DNA of 64,000 nucleotides from DASWJZ01 sp963761005. GTDB taxonomy: Bacteria > Pseudomonadota > Alphaproteobacteria > Rhizobiales > Afifellaceae. The translations under genes were made by a program, and so were the position numbers. Positions within the stretch are counted from its first letter, which is position 1. Each line of letters starts with the position of its first letter. The notes below the pieces were generated by a model. It had not been told where the DNA came from and did not search any database. It saw only the letters and a list, made by a program, of their open reading frames with translations. Location of the stretch: the NCBI GenBank assembly GCA_963761005.1, contig CAVXFK010000027.1:1054001-1118000 (forward strand), written 5' to 3'. Positions 36,631 to 45,734 of this stretch are shown piece after piece.

Positions 36631-37122
36631 AGCTCGTCTCCCGTTTTTTCGGACCAAACCGGTCGCCTGCAAGTGTGCGCCGGTCTGCTTTCGGCTGTCC
36701 ACAGTGGAATCAACCGACCCGAGCGGACGGGGCCGTCCACCAAGTGCAGCCGAAGTTCCAAATGAGCTCAAGGATCGAATGCACGTCTTTGAACCAATGC
36801 CATTTTCAGCGGAGGGTTCGGAGACGCGACGCTCGCGCCCGGGGCGAAAATGTCAGTGGTCGCGTGAGGCGCCACTCGCCTGCGCCATCAGCATCGAGAG
36901 ATAGAGCGCTTTGGTCGGTTGGATGGTGGGGCGGCTCCTCCGAAAGTTGCATGCATGCTCGGCGAAGAAAGATTTCCCGCGAAAGAGCGGGCCCGAGCCC
37001 TATTCTGGCCCCCCCAAAGGGGGACGTTTACACATTGTTAACCGAACGTCGGTCTTATCCAGCGGTGTTTTGAAAGCCCACCTGAGACCATCAGGTAGGG
37101 CTCAGCCCGTGGAGCATCCGCG
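36631..37122. other. Intergenic region of 492 nt between the peptide-importer operon and a hypothetical gene
   Basis: It holds the promoter region of the minus-strand importer operon, a remnant of a GntR gene (36853-36925), and two small GC hairpins: cccgc/gcggg at 36976-36991 and ccccc-aaa-ggggg at 37011-37023. Open frames crossing it have no family resemblance. The right part (37024-37122) is relatively AT-rich (acgtttacacattgttaacc) and probably carries the promoter of the gene at 37123. Confidence 0.6.
36853..36925 (-). pseudogene. Remnant of a GntR (FCD) regulator gene, C-terminal 24 codons
   Basis: The minus strand reads IQPTKALYLSMLMAQASGASRDH then TGA. The first 18 residues are the same as the C-terminus of the intact GntR regulator at 47152-47847 (IQPTKALYLSMLMAQAG), and the DNA is nearly identical over about 47 nt (36879-36925 against 47173-47219, three differences). 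Upstream of 36926 the similarity stops abruptly. It lies just ahead of the peptide-importer operon, where a GntR regulator gene would be expected, so it is either a decayed regulator or a recombination scar. Confidence 0.75.
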
Positions 37123-37428
37123 ATGTCCGACGGAGAAAATTACCACGCCCATGACCAGCAGCAAGAAGGGCGGCCTCCGATTCCTTCGGATGATGACGTC
37201 ACCGCTCTCATCAATATGGTGCAGTCATTCGCGGTGACATATCAGTCGAACCTGGTCGAGCTGCAGGCCGCGCAACTGAGACTTTCGGCGGCTGAGATGC
37301 GAGCACAGACAGCCGAGAATCTCCTGCGGAAGCTCTACACGGCGACGATCCGCCACTTCAGCGCTGAGGGGAAGTTTGTTCCTGCGGAACAGGCACAGTC
37401 CGCCGAGGCCGCTTCACAGGCAGCGTAG
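37123..37428 (+). CDS. Hypothetical protein, 101 aa, with coiled-coil segment
   Basis: Not recognised. ATG 37123 has GTGGAGC about 8 nt upstream. The N-terminus is acidic and hydrophilic; residues about 28-72 (ALINMVQSFAVTYQSNLVELQAAQLRLSAAEMRAQ...) form a continuous amphipathic helix likely to make a coiled coil. There is no signal peptide or membrane span. Its 3' end overlaps by 71 nt the 3' end of a convergent hypothetical gene that also has a coiled coil. Base composition is slightly less GC-rich than neighbouring operons. Real gene likely but unproven. Confidence 0.5.
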   Translation: MSDGENYHAHDQQQEGRPPIPSDDDVTALINMVQSFAVTYQSNLVELQAAQLRLSAAEMRAQTAENLLRKLYTATIRHFSAEGKFVPAEQAQSAEAASQAA

Positions 37429-37924
37429 CAAGTCCGTCCTTTTCCGGGACGGCCTCCATCCTTGAGGCGTTGAGCTGGCGAGCCAGCATCTCCACGCGTT
37501 CCGTCAAGTCGGCTATCGGAACCTCGGACGTCGCGAGCTTGGAGGCTTCGACCCGATAGGCCGCCATGCGCCAGTGGACCTCTCCCTCGTAGGCGCTCCG
37601 GATCTTGCTCAGCTCGTCGTTCATGCTGTCCAATTTCCGCTTCACGGTGTTCCGCCACGTCAACACCTGCAGCGCCAAGAGCGCGTTCGCGAGCAGCACA
37701 ACGGCGAGCACGGCCCAGAGCGGCGTTACCGCCTGCAAAGGTGAGAGCTGAATCAGCGTCGCCACTGCGAGCAGGGTGGCAATTGCCGCGGCGGACAAGC
37801 TCCGCAAAGAGAGGGACCCAATCCAGGCGAGACCGATCAGCGCGCAAGCAATAGGATGAGTCGATGGCACAGCCATCAGCTGATCAAGCCAAGCGCTTAG
37901 CCCGTCTCGCAGAACCGCGACCAT
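37358..37924 (-). CDS. Hypothetical membrane protein with C-terminal coiled coil
   Basis: 188 residues from ATG 37924 (GGGGGA about 8 nt upstream; an in-frame ATG at 37957 adds 11 residues). Three hydrophobic segments lie at about 25-43, 46-62 and 68-89, followed by a long charged helix (VKRKLDSMNDELSKIRSAYEGEVHWRM onward, residues about 95-155) likely to be a cytoplasmic coiled coil, and a basic tail. No family recognised. It is transcribed toward, and overlaps, the coiled-coil hypothetical gene at 37123. Confidence 0.5.
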   Translation of the reverse strand: MVAVLRDGLSAWLDQLMAVPSTHPIACALIGLAWIGSLSLRSLSAAAIATLLAVATLIQLSPLQAVTPLWAVLAVVLLANALLALQVLTWRNTVKRKLDSMNDELSKIRSAYEGEVHWRMAAYRVEASKLATSEVPIADLTERVEMLARQLNASRMEAVPEKDGLATLPVKRPRRTVPVPQEQTSPQR

Positions 37925-38082
37925 CCCAAATCCCCCGGCGCGGGGCATGGCTGGCAATGACCGGCGCCCGAAACCGCTGAAACGAGCAACCGGTGGGCTT
38001 CAGCGCCCGCTCGTGGCATCGCCGTTTTCGCCAATCTCGCTTTCTGGGCGAATATCCCTAACAACTTCTTAACGAGCGGCCG

Positions 38083-39164
<1,082 letters not shown>

Positions 39165-39165
<1 letters not shown>

Positions 39166-39995
39166 TATTTCACGGCTCCGGCGGTCAGGCCGCGCACCAG
39201 GCTGCGCGAGAAGAGGACGTAGAGGATCAGGATAGGGGCGATCGCCAGCGACAGCGCCGAGAGCACGGCGTTCCAGTCGGTCACGTATTGCCCGATGAAC
39301 TGCTGCACGCCGAGCGTGACGGTCTGCGTCGCGCGCCCGGGCGCCAGGATCAGCGGGAACCAGAGATCGTTCCAGATCGGGACCATGGTGAAGACCGCGA
39401 CGGTCGCGAGCGCCGGGCGGATCAGCGGGAGGATCACGGCATAGAAGATGCGGTATTCGCTGACGCCGTCGCAGCGCGCAGCGTCACGGAGGTCGCGCGG
39501 CACCTGCTGGATGAACTCGGCGAGGATGAAGATCGCGAGCGGCAGACCCATCGCCGTGTAGACGAGGATCAATGCGGTCAGCGTGTTTACCAGCCCAAGC
39601 CCGACCATCATCTTCAGGATCGATACGCTGCCGAGGCGGATCGGCACCATGATGCCGATCGCCATATAGAGGCCGACCAGCGCGTTGCCCTTGAAGCGAT
39701 ATTCGGTGAGCGCCCAGGCGCACATGGCGCCGGTCAGAAGCACCAGAGCCAGCGAGACGATGGTAACCGTCAGGCTGTTCACGAAGTAGTGCCCGAAATC
39801 GGCTTTGCCGAGCACGAAGTTGTAGCCGATCAGCGTGAAGGTCGAGCCGTCCGGCGGCGAAAGGGGCGACCCGAAGATCGCTCTTCGCGACTTGAACGAA
39901 TTCATCAGGATGAGAAGGATCGGTCCGATCGCCAGACAGGTGTAAAGGAACAGCGCTGCATGAACGACGAGGCGGGAGGCGCGCTGCTTGTTCAT
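39165..39995 (-). CDS. Carbohydrate ABC transporter permease (MalG type)
   Basis: 276 residues, six membrane helices, EAA loop LRDAARCDGVSEYRIFYAVILPLIRPAL (positions about 170-197). ATG 39995 is 13 nt after the upstream permease stop. Works with the MalF-type permease and UgpC-type ATPase of the same operon to import what is probably an amino sugar, given murQ at the head of the operon. Confidence 0.93.
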
Positions 39996-40008
39996 GGGGC
40001 CGGCGATC

Positions 40009-40971
40009 TCAGGCCAGATGGTGGCGCAGGCGGCGCTGGACGCCGAAGAGATAGGCGAGCACGCCGATCAGGATGATGATCAGCATCATCGTCGCGACCG
40101 TTGCGCCCATCGTCGGGCTTCCGGGCTGGAGCTGGTAGCCGAAGAACGTGCGGTAGAAGAACGTGCCGAGGATGTCGGTGGCGAAGTTCGGGCCGGCGAT
40201 CGCGCCTTTGACCGTGTAGATCAGGTCGAAGGCGTTGAAATTGCCGACGAAGGTCAGGATGGCGACGACGCCGAGGGTCGGGAGGATCAGCGGCAGCTTG
40301 ATCGACAAAAAGACGTGCCACTGGTTGGCACCGTCGACAGTCGCTGCGTCGACGAGGTCGTCCGGGATGTTGAGCAGCGCCGCGTAGATCAGCATCATCG
40401 GGATGCCGACGAACTGCCAGACCGAGATCAGCGAAATCGTGACGAGCGCGGTGCCTTCGAGGCCGAGCCACGGGGCGAAGAGACCGCCAAGGTGGAGGAC
40501 TTTCAGGAAGCCCTTCGCGATGCCCCAGAGCGGCGAGAGGATTAGCTGCCAGATGAAGCCGATGATCACGACGGAAAGCATGGTCGGCAGGAAGATCAGC
40601 GTCCGGTAGACGTTGCGCCCGGCGAGCGCGGGCAGACTGAGCAGAACGGCGAGCGCGAGCCCGATCGAGTTCTGCACGACCATGTGGACGGTGAAGAAGA
40701 CAAGGTTGTTGCGGAAGGCGTTCCAGAACGGCCCCGCCCAATGCGGATCGGTCAAAAGGGTGACGAAGTTGCCGAAGCCGGCGAAGTGTGACTCGCCTGA
40801 AGAGTCGATGGCGTAGAAGCTCAGGCGAATGGTGTCGATCAGCGGATAGATCGCGAAGACCGTGTAGACGATCGCGGCCGGCGCCAGGAAGGCGATAACG
40901 TAGGTCGTCCAGGGTGTCGCCTCCCTGGTGTCGACCCGAGGCAGCTCAGCGTCATCGACTATATCCGACAT
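40009..40971 (-). CDS. Carbohydrate ABC transporter permease (MalF type)
   Basis: 320 residues from ATG 40971, preceded by GTGGGGCG; a start at 41013 adds 14 non-conserved residues. Six membrane helices; EAA loop DDLVDAATVDGANQWHVFLSIKLP. Separated from the binding-protein gene by a hairpin-bearing gap of 159 nt and followed by the MalG-type partner. Confidence 0.92.
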   Translation of the reverse strand: MSDIVDDAELPRVDTREATPWTTYVIAFLAPAAIVYTVFAIYPLIDTIRLSFYAIDSSGESHFAGFGNFVTLLTDPHWAGPFWNAFRNNLVFFTVHMVVQNSIGLALAVLLSLPALAGRNVYRTLIFLPTMLSVVIIGFIWQLILSPLWGIAKGFLKVLHLGGLFAPWLGLEGTALVTISLISVWQFVGIPMMLIYAALLNIPDDLVDAATVDGANQWHVFLSIKLPLILPTLGVVAILTFVGNFNAFDLIYTVKGAIAGPNFATDILGTFFYRTFFGYQLQPGSPTMGATVATMMLIIILIGVLAYLFGVQRRLRHHLA

Positions 40972-41090
40972 CGCCCCACTTCCGGGACGCGATGCACGCG
41001 CTGAGGTAGGCACCGCGCCGTCATGCGGAGACTGTCGGATCGTTAAAGGGGAGAGTCAAATCCGCCGCTGGCGAGGCGGCCGTGGAGGAA

Positions 41091-41117
41091 GCGGGCCGGG
41101 AATGCGTCCCGGCCCGC
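41091..41117 (-). promoter_or_regulatory. GC-rich hairpin between binding-protein and permease genes
   Basis: gcgggccggga (41091-41101) and its perfect complement (41107-41117) form an 11-bp stem with a 5-nt loop, 13 nt past the binding-protein stop. No T run follows. Same position and type as the hairpins after three other binding-protein genes in this window. Confidence 0.8.
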
Positions 41118-41130
41118 CACTTGTTTGAGC

Positions 41131-42408
41131 CTATTGCACCATCGGCTTGTACCAGGAGTCGAGCCCGTCCTGGATCTGCTTGCCGGCGTCCTCAGGCGTC
41201 ATTGTGCCGTTCAGCACCTGGGCGCTGACGTTCCACAGCTCGTTCTCCAGGTTGGGCGTGCCGCGCGACAGGATCTGGTAGGAGTTGCGGATGGTCGACT
41301 TGCAGGTCTGGCGCCAGCTGACGAAGGTCTTGGCGACCGGGTCCTTGATGTCGACCGGCGCGCTCGACAGCGGGAAGAAGCCGGGGAGGGCGTTGGCATA
41401 GATCCCGGCGAAGGCCGGCGAGGCGACCCACGACATGAAGGTCTTGGCCGCATCGACGTTCGGTGACTTGGCGTTGATGCCCATGCCGATGTCGACATGA
41501 TCACTGATGTAGCAGGTGTCGCCTTCCTTCTCGACCGGCGGCGGGAAAGCATCGAACTGGAAGTCCGACTGCTTCTCGAAGGTGGTGATGTCCCAGGAGC
41601 CGGCGGCGTAGATGGCGGCCCTTCCGAGCGTGAACAGGTTCTGGCTGTCAGGGTATTTCTGAGCCTGATAGCCGTCGCCCATGTAGGGACCCCACTTCGC
41701 CATCTGTGCCCAGGTGTCGATGTAGGGCTTGTCGGTGAACTTGGCCGTGCCCGCGATCAGCGCCTTGCGCCCTTCCTCGCCCTTCCAGTAGTTCGGTCCG
41801 ATGTTCTGGAAGCCCATGGTGGCGGACTCCCACTGATCGGCGGTGCCGAGATCGAGCGGCACGTAGTTGCCATCGGCCTTGATCTTGTCGAGGACTGCAA
41901 AAAATTCGTCGACGGTTTTCGGTGGCGTCAGCTTCAGTTCGTCGAAGATCTTCTTGTTATAGATGAAGCCGTGGATCACCGAGGCCATCGGCACGCAGAA
42001 CGTCGTCTTGCCGTCATCGGTGGACCAGGCGACCTTCGCGACGTCGGAGAAGTTCTCCATGCCGGGAAGATCGTTCAGCGGCAGGAGATAGCCCTTGTTG
42101 AAAAGGTCGAGCGAAGCGTCGAACGGACGGCAGGTGATCAGGTCTCCGGCCGAGCCCCCCTCAAGCCGCGAGTTCAGCGCCGCGTTGTACTCGGTCGGCG
42201 CCGTCGGGTTGAACACGACCTTGATGTCGGGGTGGTCCTTCTCGAAGGCCGGGATGATCTGATTGGTCCACAGATCGGCGTCGTCGTTGCGCCAGCTTTC
42301 GATGGTGAGCGTCGTTTCGCCGAAGGCGAGACCGCTGAACGTGGAGAGCGCCAGCGCTGTCCCCGCCAGGGCGGCAAGCCGCCAGACCCGTGATGAACGC
42401 TTGATCAT
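41131..42408 (-). CDS. Carbohydrate ABC transporter substrate-binding protein (family 1)
   Basis: 425 residues. Sec signal peptide at the N-terminus (LAALAGTALALSTFSGLAFG, cleavage near residue 30). The mature protein has the MalE-like fold with LTIESWRNDDADLWTNQIIPAFEKDHPDIKV at its start and SSAPVDIKDPVAK near the C-terminal helix region. It follows murQ by 3 nt and is followed by the hairpin, two permeases and ATPase. The cargo is probably MurNAc, GlcNAc or another amino sugar, inferred from murQ and the divergent SIS gene. Confidence 0.92.
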   Translation of the reverse strand: MIKRSSRVWRLAALAGTALALSTFSGLAFGETTLTIESWRNDDADLWTNQIIPAFEKDHPDIKVVFNPTAPTEYNAALNSRLEGGSAGDLITCRPFDASLDLFNKGYLLPLNDLPGMENFSDVAKVAWSTDDGKTTFCVPMASVIHGFIYNKKIFDELKLTPPKTVDEFFAVLDKIKADGNYVPLDLGTADQWESATMGFQNIGPNYWKGEEGRKALIAGTAKFTDKPYIDTWAQMAKWGPYMGDGYQAQKYPDSQNLFTLGRAAIYAAGSWDITTFEKQSDFQFDAFPPPVEKEGDTCYISDHVDIGMGINAKSPNVDAAKTFMSWVASPAFAGIYANALPGFFPLSSAPVDIKDPVAKTFVSWRQTCKSTIRNSYQILSRGTPNLENELWNVSAQVLNGTMTPEDAGKQIQDGLDSWYKPMVQ

Positions 42409-42411
42409 TGA

Positions 42412-43362
42412 CTAGACCTCCGTGCTTGCTTTTTCGTCGCCGGCATTCGTGCCGGCCGCTCCGTGACCGTCGCCCGCCGGGTGAAGCCTGGCGAGCGCGA
42501 TGCGCAGATTTCCCTTTGCATCCGCCAGGATGCGTTCGGCCTCGGCCGCACAAACTCCGCGGGCGACGAGTGCCGCATGCTTGACCCGGCCGTCGCAAAT
42601 GTCGAGAGCGCCGGCGGCGGCGTCTTGGCCGACGCCGGTGATCTCGGTCAGCATGGTCACGGCCCGCTTGCGCAGCTTCGCGTTGTCGGCGCGAACGTCG
42701 ACCATATACCCGTCGTAGATCCGCCCGAGCCGAATCATGACCAGGCTCGAAAGCAGGTTCAAGGCGGCCTTCTGTGCCGTGCCGGCGTCCATCCGTGTCG
42801 AGCCGGCGATGATCTCCGGTCCGGTATCGAGAAACACCGGGACATCGGCCTCTTTCAGGAGCGGGGCGTCCGCGTTGCTGGCAACTCCGATGGTGAGCGC
42901 GCCGGCCTCGCGCGCCGCCTTCGCCGCAGCGAGCGTGAAGGGGGTCGTGCCGCTTGCAGCGACCGCGATCACGACATCTGCCGGCCCAAGCGCAAGCGCC
43001 GCGATTTCCGCGACACCGCGCGCCGAGTCGTCTTCCGGTCTGCCGGCGATGCCCGGCTTGATCTCATTGCCGCTGGCAAGCACGAAATGCGTCCGCTGCT
43101 CAGGCCAGCCAAACGTCCCGGCAAGCTCCATCCCGTCGAGCGCGGCGATGACCCCGGAAGACCCGGCACCGACGTAGATGAGCCGGCCGGTATCCCCGAC
43201 CCGTTCGACGATCGCGCGTGCGGCCGCGGCGATCGCCAGGCTCGCAGAGCCGACGGCTTCGATCGCCCGCCTCTGTCCCTTGAGGAAGGCGGCGAGAATT
43301 GCCTGGTCGTCCCAAAGGTCGAGGCCGCGGTAACGCCGGCTGACGGTCTCGGTCGTGGACAT
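42412..43362 (-). CDS. murQ: N-acetylmuramic acid 6-phosphate etherase
   Basis: 316 residues. MurQ is a SIS-fold lyase that splits the lactyl ether of MurNAc-6-phosphate to give GlcNAc-6-phosphate and D-lactate. The diagnostic motif STRMDAGTAQK is present (STRMKAGTAQK in Escherichia coli), along with YVGAGSSGVIAALDGMEL and VAASGTTPFT. The usual acidic start TExxN is replaced by a different N-terminus. ATG 43362; first gene of an operon with a sugar importer and divergent from a GlmS-like SIS gene. No MurNAc kinase (MurK/AmgK/AnmK) or phosphotransferase importer is seen in the window, so how MurNAc-6-phosphate arises is open. Confidence 0.9.
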   Translation of the reverse strand: MSTTETVSRRYRGLDLWDDQAILAAFLKGQRRAIEAVGSASLAIAAAARAIVERVGDTGRLIYVGAGSSGVIAALDGMELAGTFGWPEQRTHFVLASGNEIKPGIAGRPEDDSARGVAEIAALALGPADVVIAVAASGTTPFTLAAAKAAREAGALTIGVASNADAPLLKEADVPVFLDTGPEIIAGSTRMDAGTAQKAALNLLSSLVMIRLGRIYDGYMVDVRADNAKLRKRAVTMLTEITGVGQDAAAGALDICDGRVKHAALVARGVCAAEAERILADAKGNLRIALARLHPAGDGHGAAGTNAGDEKASTEV

Positions 43363-43377
43363 TTTACGCGCGGCCTT

Positions 43378-43482
43378 CGTGCCAATACAGGTCCACTATC
43401 ATAGGTCCTCGGACGGTGCAGATCGAATCCGCGATTCCCTCCGGAACTGGCGGCAGTTGTGCCGCCGTTCTAGATTGGCACG
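43378..43482. promoter_or_regulatory. Widely spaced 9-bp inverted repeat in the murQ/SIS divergent promoter
   Basis: cgtgccaat (43378-43386) and attggcacg (43474-43482) are perfect inverted copies 87 nt apart, one near each gene start. A further perfect palindrome ggcggca-gttg-tgccgcc lies at 43449-43466. Paired sites bracketing a divergent promoter suggest a looping repressor; its gene is not adjacent. Confidence 0.45.
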
Positions 43483-43522
43483 GCGCCGTTTTGCGGCGGC
43501 GAGGAGAGCGAAAAGAGCGCCG

Positions 43523-44548
43523 ATGGGCAGTTTGATGCACGCCGAGGCGGTCGAGGCACCCGAAGCGGTGGCCAGGCTGATCGCCGCGAACGAGGAGGCC
43601 TGTCGCGATCTCGGCGCGCGCCTTAGAGCCGCTCCGCCGAAATTCGTCGTCACCTGCGCCCGCGGCAGCTCCGACAGTGCGGCGACATTCGCCAAATATC
43701 TGCTCGAGATCCGCCTCGGCGTCGTGGTTGCCTCGGTCGGCCCATCGGTCAGGTCGATCTATGGCACCCGGCTCAGGATGGCGGACGCGCTTTTCGTCGC
43801 GATCTCGCAGTCGGGACGGAGTCCGGATCTTCTCGCGCTCGCCGACATGGCACGGGAGGACGGGGCGCTGACGGTGGCGCTTGTCAACGACGCCACGTCG
43901 CCGCTCGCCGAGCGCTGTCACGTCGTGCTGCCCCTCCACGCAGGCTTGGAAAAGAGCGTGGCGGCGACCAAGTCCTATCTCGCCTCGCTCGCCGCCATCC
44001 TGCAGCTTGTCGGCGCGTGGAGCGGCGTTGCCGCGCTCGAATCCGCCGTGCGGCGCTTGCCAGGCGATCTGCGCGATGCGCTGTCGCGCGACTGGAGCGC
44101 GGCCCTGCCGGAGCTACGGAACGCGCAGAGCCTCTATGTCGTCGGCCGCGCGGCCGGCTACGCGGCGGCGCAGGAGGCGGCGCTCAAGCTGAAGGAGACT
44201 TGCGGCCTCCATGCGGAAGCTTTGAGCGCGGCGGAGCTGATGCACGGGCCGCTGGCCTTGGCCGGCCCCGAGTTTCCCGTCGTGCTCTTCAGCCAGCGCG
44301 ACGAGGCGCTCGCCTCTCTCGACGAGTTGGCGCGCGGGCTCGTCGCGCGGGGCGTCCGTGTCATCACCGCCGGACCTGTCGAAGGGGAGGGCCTCCTGCG
44401 ACTGCCGACCGCCGACGGCCTCCATCCCTTTGCCCAGGCGATCGCGCTGGTGCAGAGCTTCTATCCGCTTGCCGACGCGCTGGCGCGGGCCCGGGGGAGG
44501 GACCCCGATCACCCGCCCAATCTTCTGAAGGTCACGGAGACGCTGTGA
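43523..44548 (+). CDS. SIS-domain aminosugar-phosphate deaminase/isomerase (GlmS-like, no amidotransferase domain)
   Basis: 341 residues with two SIS domains and no glutaminase domain. Conserved GlmS isomerase parts: CARGSSDSAATFAKYLLE, SQSGRSPDLLALADMA, GLEKSVAATKSYLASLAA and LKLKETCGLHAEALSAAELMHGP with the catalytic Glu. Such proteins (NagB-II/AgaS type) convert GlcN-6-phosphate to fructose-6-phosphate and ammonia. Next to murQ this completes the lower part of amino-sugar breakdown. ATG 43523 follows gaggagagcg; ATG 43535 is possible. An open frame to 43355 is promoter DNA. Confidence 0.87.
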   Translation: MGSLMHAEAVEAPEAVARLIAANEEACRDLGARLRAAPPKFVVTCARGSSDSAATFAKYLLEIRLGVVVASVGPSVRSIYGTRLRMADALFVAISQSGRSPDLLALADMAREDGALTVALVNDATSPLAERCHVVLPLHAGLEKSVAATKSYLASLAAILQLVGAWSGVAALESAVRRLPGDLRDALSRDWSAALPELRNAQSLYVVGRAAGYAAAQEAALKLKETCGLHAEALSAAELMHGPLALAGPEFPVVLFSQRDEALASLDELARGLVARGVRVITAGPVEGEGLLRLPTADGLHPFAQAIALVQSFYPLADALARARGRDPDHPPNLLKVTETL

Positions 44549-44593
44549 CGGCGGTGGCAGGGCGGAGCATGAGTTCTGGATGGAGAGGGAGCA

Positions 44594-45661
44594 ATGCCAG
44601 CGAAAAGAGTGCTCGTCGTCGGCCTCGGCAACATGGGAATGAGCCACGCGCTCGCTTACGCGCGGATCGACGGCTTCGAAGTCGCCGGCGTCTGCGAGCG
44701 CCGGATCGCTGATAGGGAGCTTCCTGCCGCGCTCGAAGGCGCCCCGCGCTTCGCGCGCTACGAGGATGCGCTCGCGGCGGTGAAGCCCGATGTGGTCTCG
44801 ATCAACACTTGGTCCGACACGCATGCCGACTACGCCATCAAGGCGATGGAAAGCGGTGCGCACATCTTCGTCGAGAAGCCGCTCGCCGAGACCGTCGCGG
44901 ACGCCGAGCGAGTCGTCGCCGCGGCGAAGCGGACGCGGCGCAAGCTCGTCGTCGGCTATATCCTCAGGCACCATCCAAGCTGGACGCGCTTCATCGAGCT
45001 CGCGAAGACGCTCGGAGTGCCGCTCGTCTTCCGCATGAACCTCAATCAGCAATCGAGCGGGGCGCAGTGGGAGACGCACAAGCGGCTCCTGCAGACGCTT
45101 TCGCCGATCGTCGATTGCGGCGTCCACTACGTCGACGTCTGGTGCCAGATCACGAGGGCCGCGCCGGTGAGGGTGCATGCGGTGGGCGCACGACTCACCG
45201 ACGACATGCCGCCGGGTATGTACAATTACGGGCACTTCGAGGTTGCGTTCGACGACGGCTCGGTCGGCTGGTACGAGGCCGGCTGGGGGCCGATGATGAG
45301 CGAGACGGCCTTTTTCGTGAAGGACGTGATCGGGCCGAAGGGCTCGGTCTCGATCGTGATGGCGGAGACCGCGACGGAGGCCAAATCGGCCGACATCAAC
45401 ACTCACACCAAGACCAACCAGATACTCTTCCATCCGGCCGATCTCAACGCCGACGGAACTCTGGCGATGCCCGACCAGCGCATCAAGACCACCGACGAGC
45501 CGAGCCATGACAACCTCTGCGAGCGCGAGCAGCGCTTTCTGCTTCGCGCGATCGACGAGGACATCGATCTGACCGACCACATGGAAGACGCGATCAAGAG
45601 CCTGCGCATCGTGCTCGCCGCGGACCGGTCCGTGCGCACCGGCGAGGTGGTCAGGCTTTGA
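44594..45661 (+). CDS. Gfo/Idh/MocA-family oxidoreductase
   Basis: 355 residues. N-terminal Rossmann domain with VVGLGNMGMSHALAYARI, then SINTWSDTHADYAIKAMESGAHIFVEKPLAE (EKP motif, Lys/Pro of the family), and a C-terminal alpha/beta domain with the catalytic-like DCGVHYVDVW (D-x3-H). It is an NAD(P)-dependent sugar or inositol-type dehydrogenase; substrate unknown. ATG 44594 has GGAGAGGGAG just upstream. It is 45 nt after the SIS gene and likely in the same transcript, so the substrate is probably a sugar handled by this locus. Confidence 0.9.
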   Translation: MPAKRVLVVGLGNMGMSHALAYARIDGFEVAGVCERRIADRELPAALEGAPRFARYEDALAAVKPDVVSINTWSDTHADYAIKAMESGAHIFVEKPLAETVADAERVVAAAKRTRRKLVVGYILRHHPSWTRFIELAKTLGVPLVFRMNLNQQSSGAQWETHKRLLQTLSPIVDCGVHYVDVWCQITRAAPVRVHAVGARLTDDMPPGMYNYGHFEVAFDDGSVGWYEAGWGPMMSETAFFVKDVIGPKGSVSIVMAETATEAKSADINTHTKTNQILFHPADLNADGTLAMPDQRIKTTDEPSHDNLCEREQRFLLRAIDEDIDLTDHMEDAIKSLRIVLAADRSVRTGEVVRL

Positions 45662-45734
45662 GATCGAAAATTTGTGGGTGCCGCTCCCTAGCGGGTCTAT
45701 AAAAGCGCCCGGCGAAATCAAAGCGAGAGCGCGG

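Noticed and set aside
36976..37023. Small GC hairpins as intrinsic terminators
   Set aside because: They have no T run and are not downstream of a gene on either strand in a sensible position.
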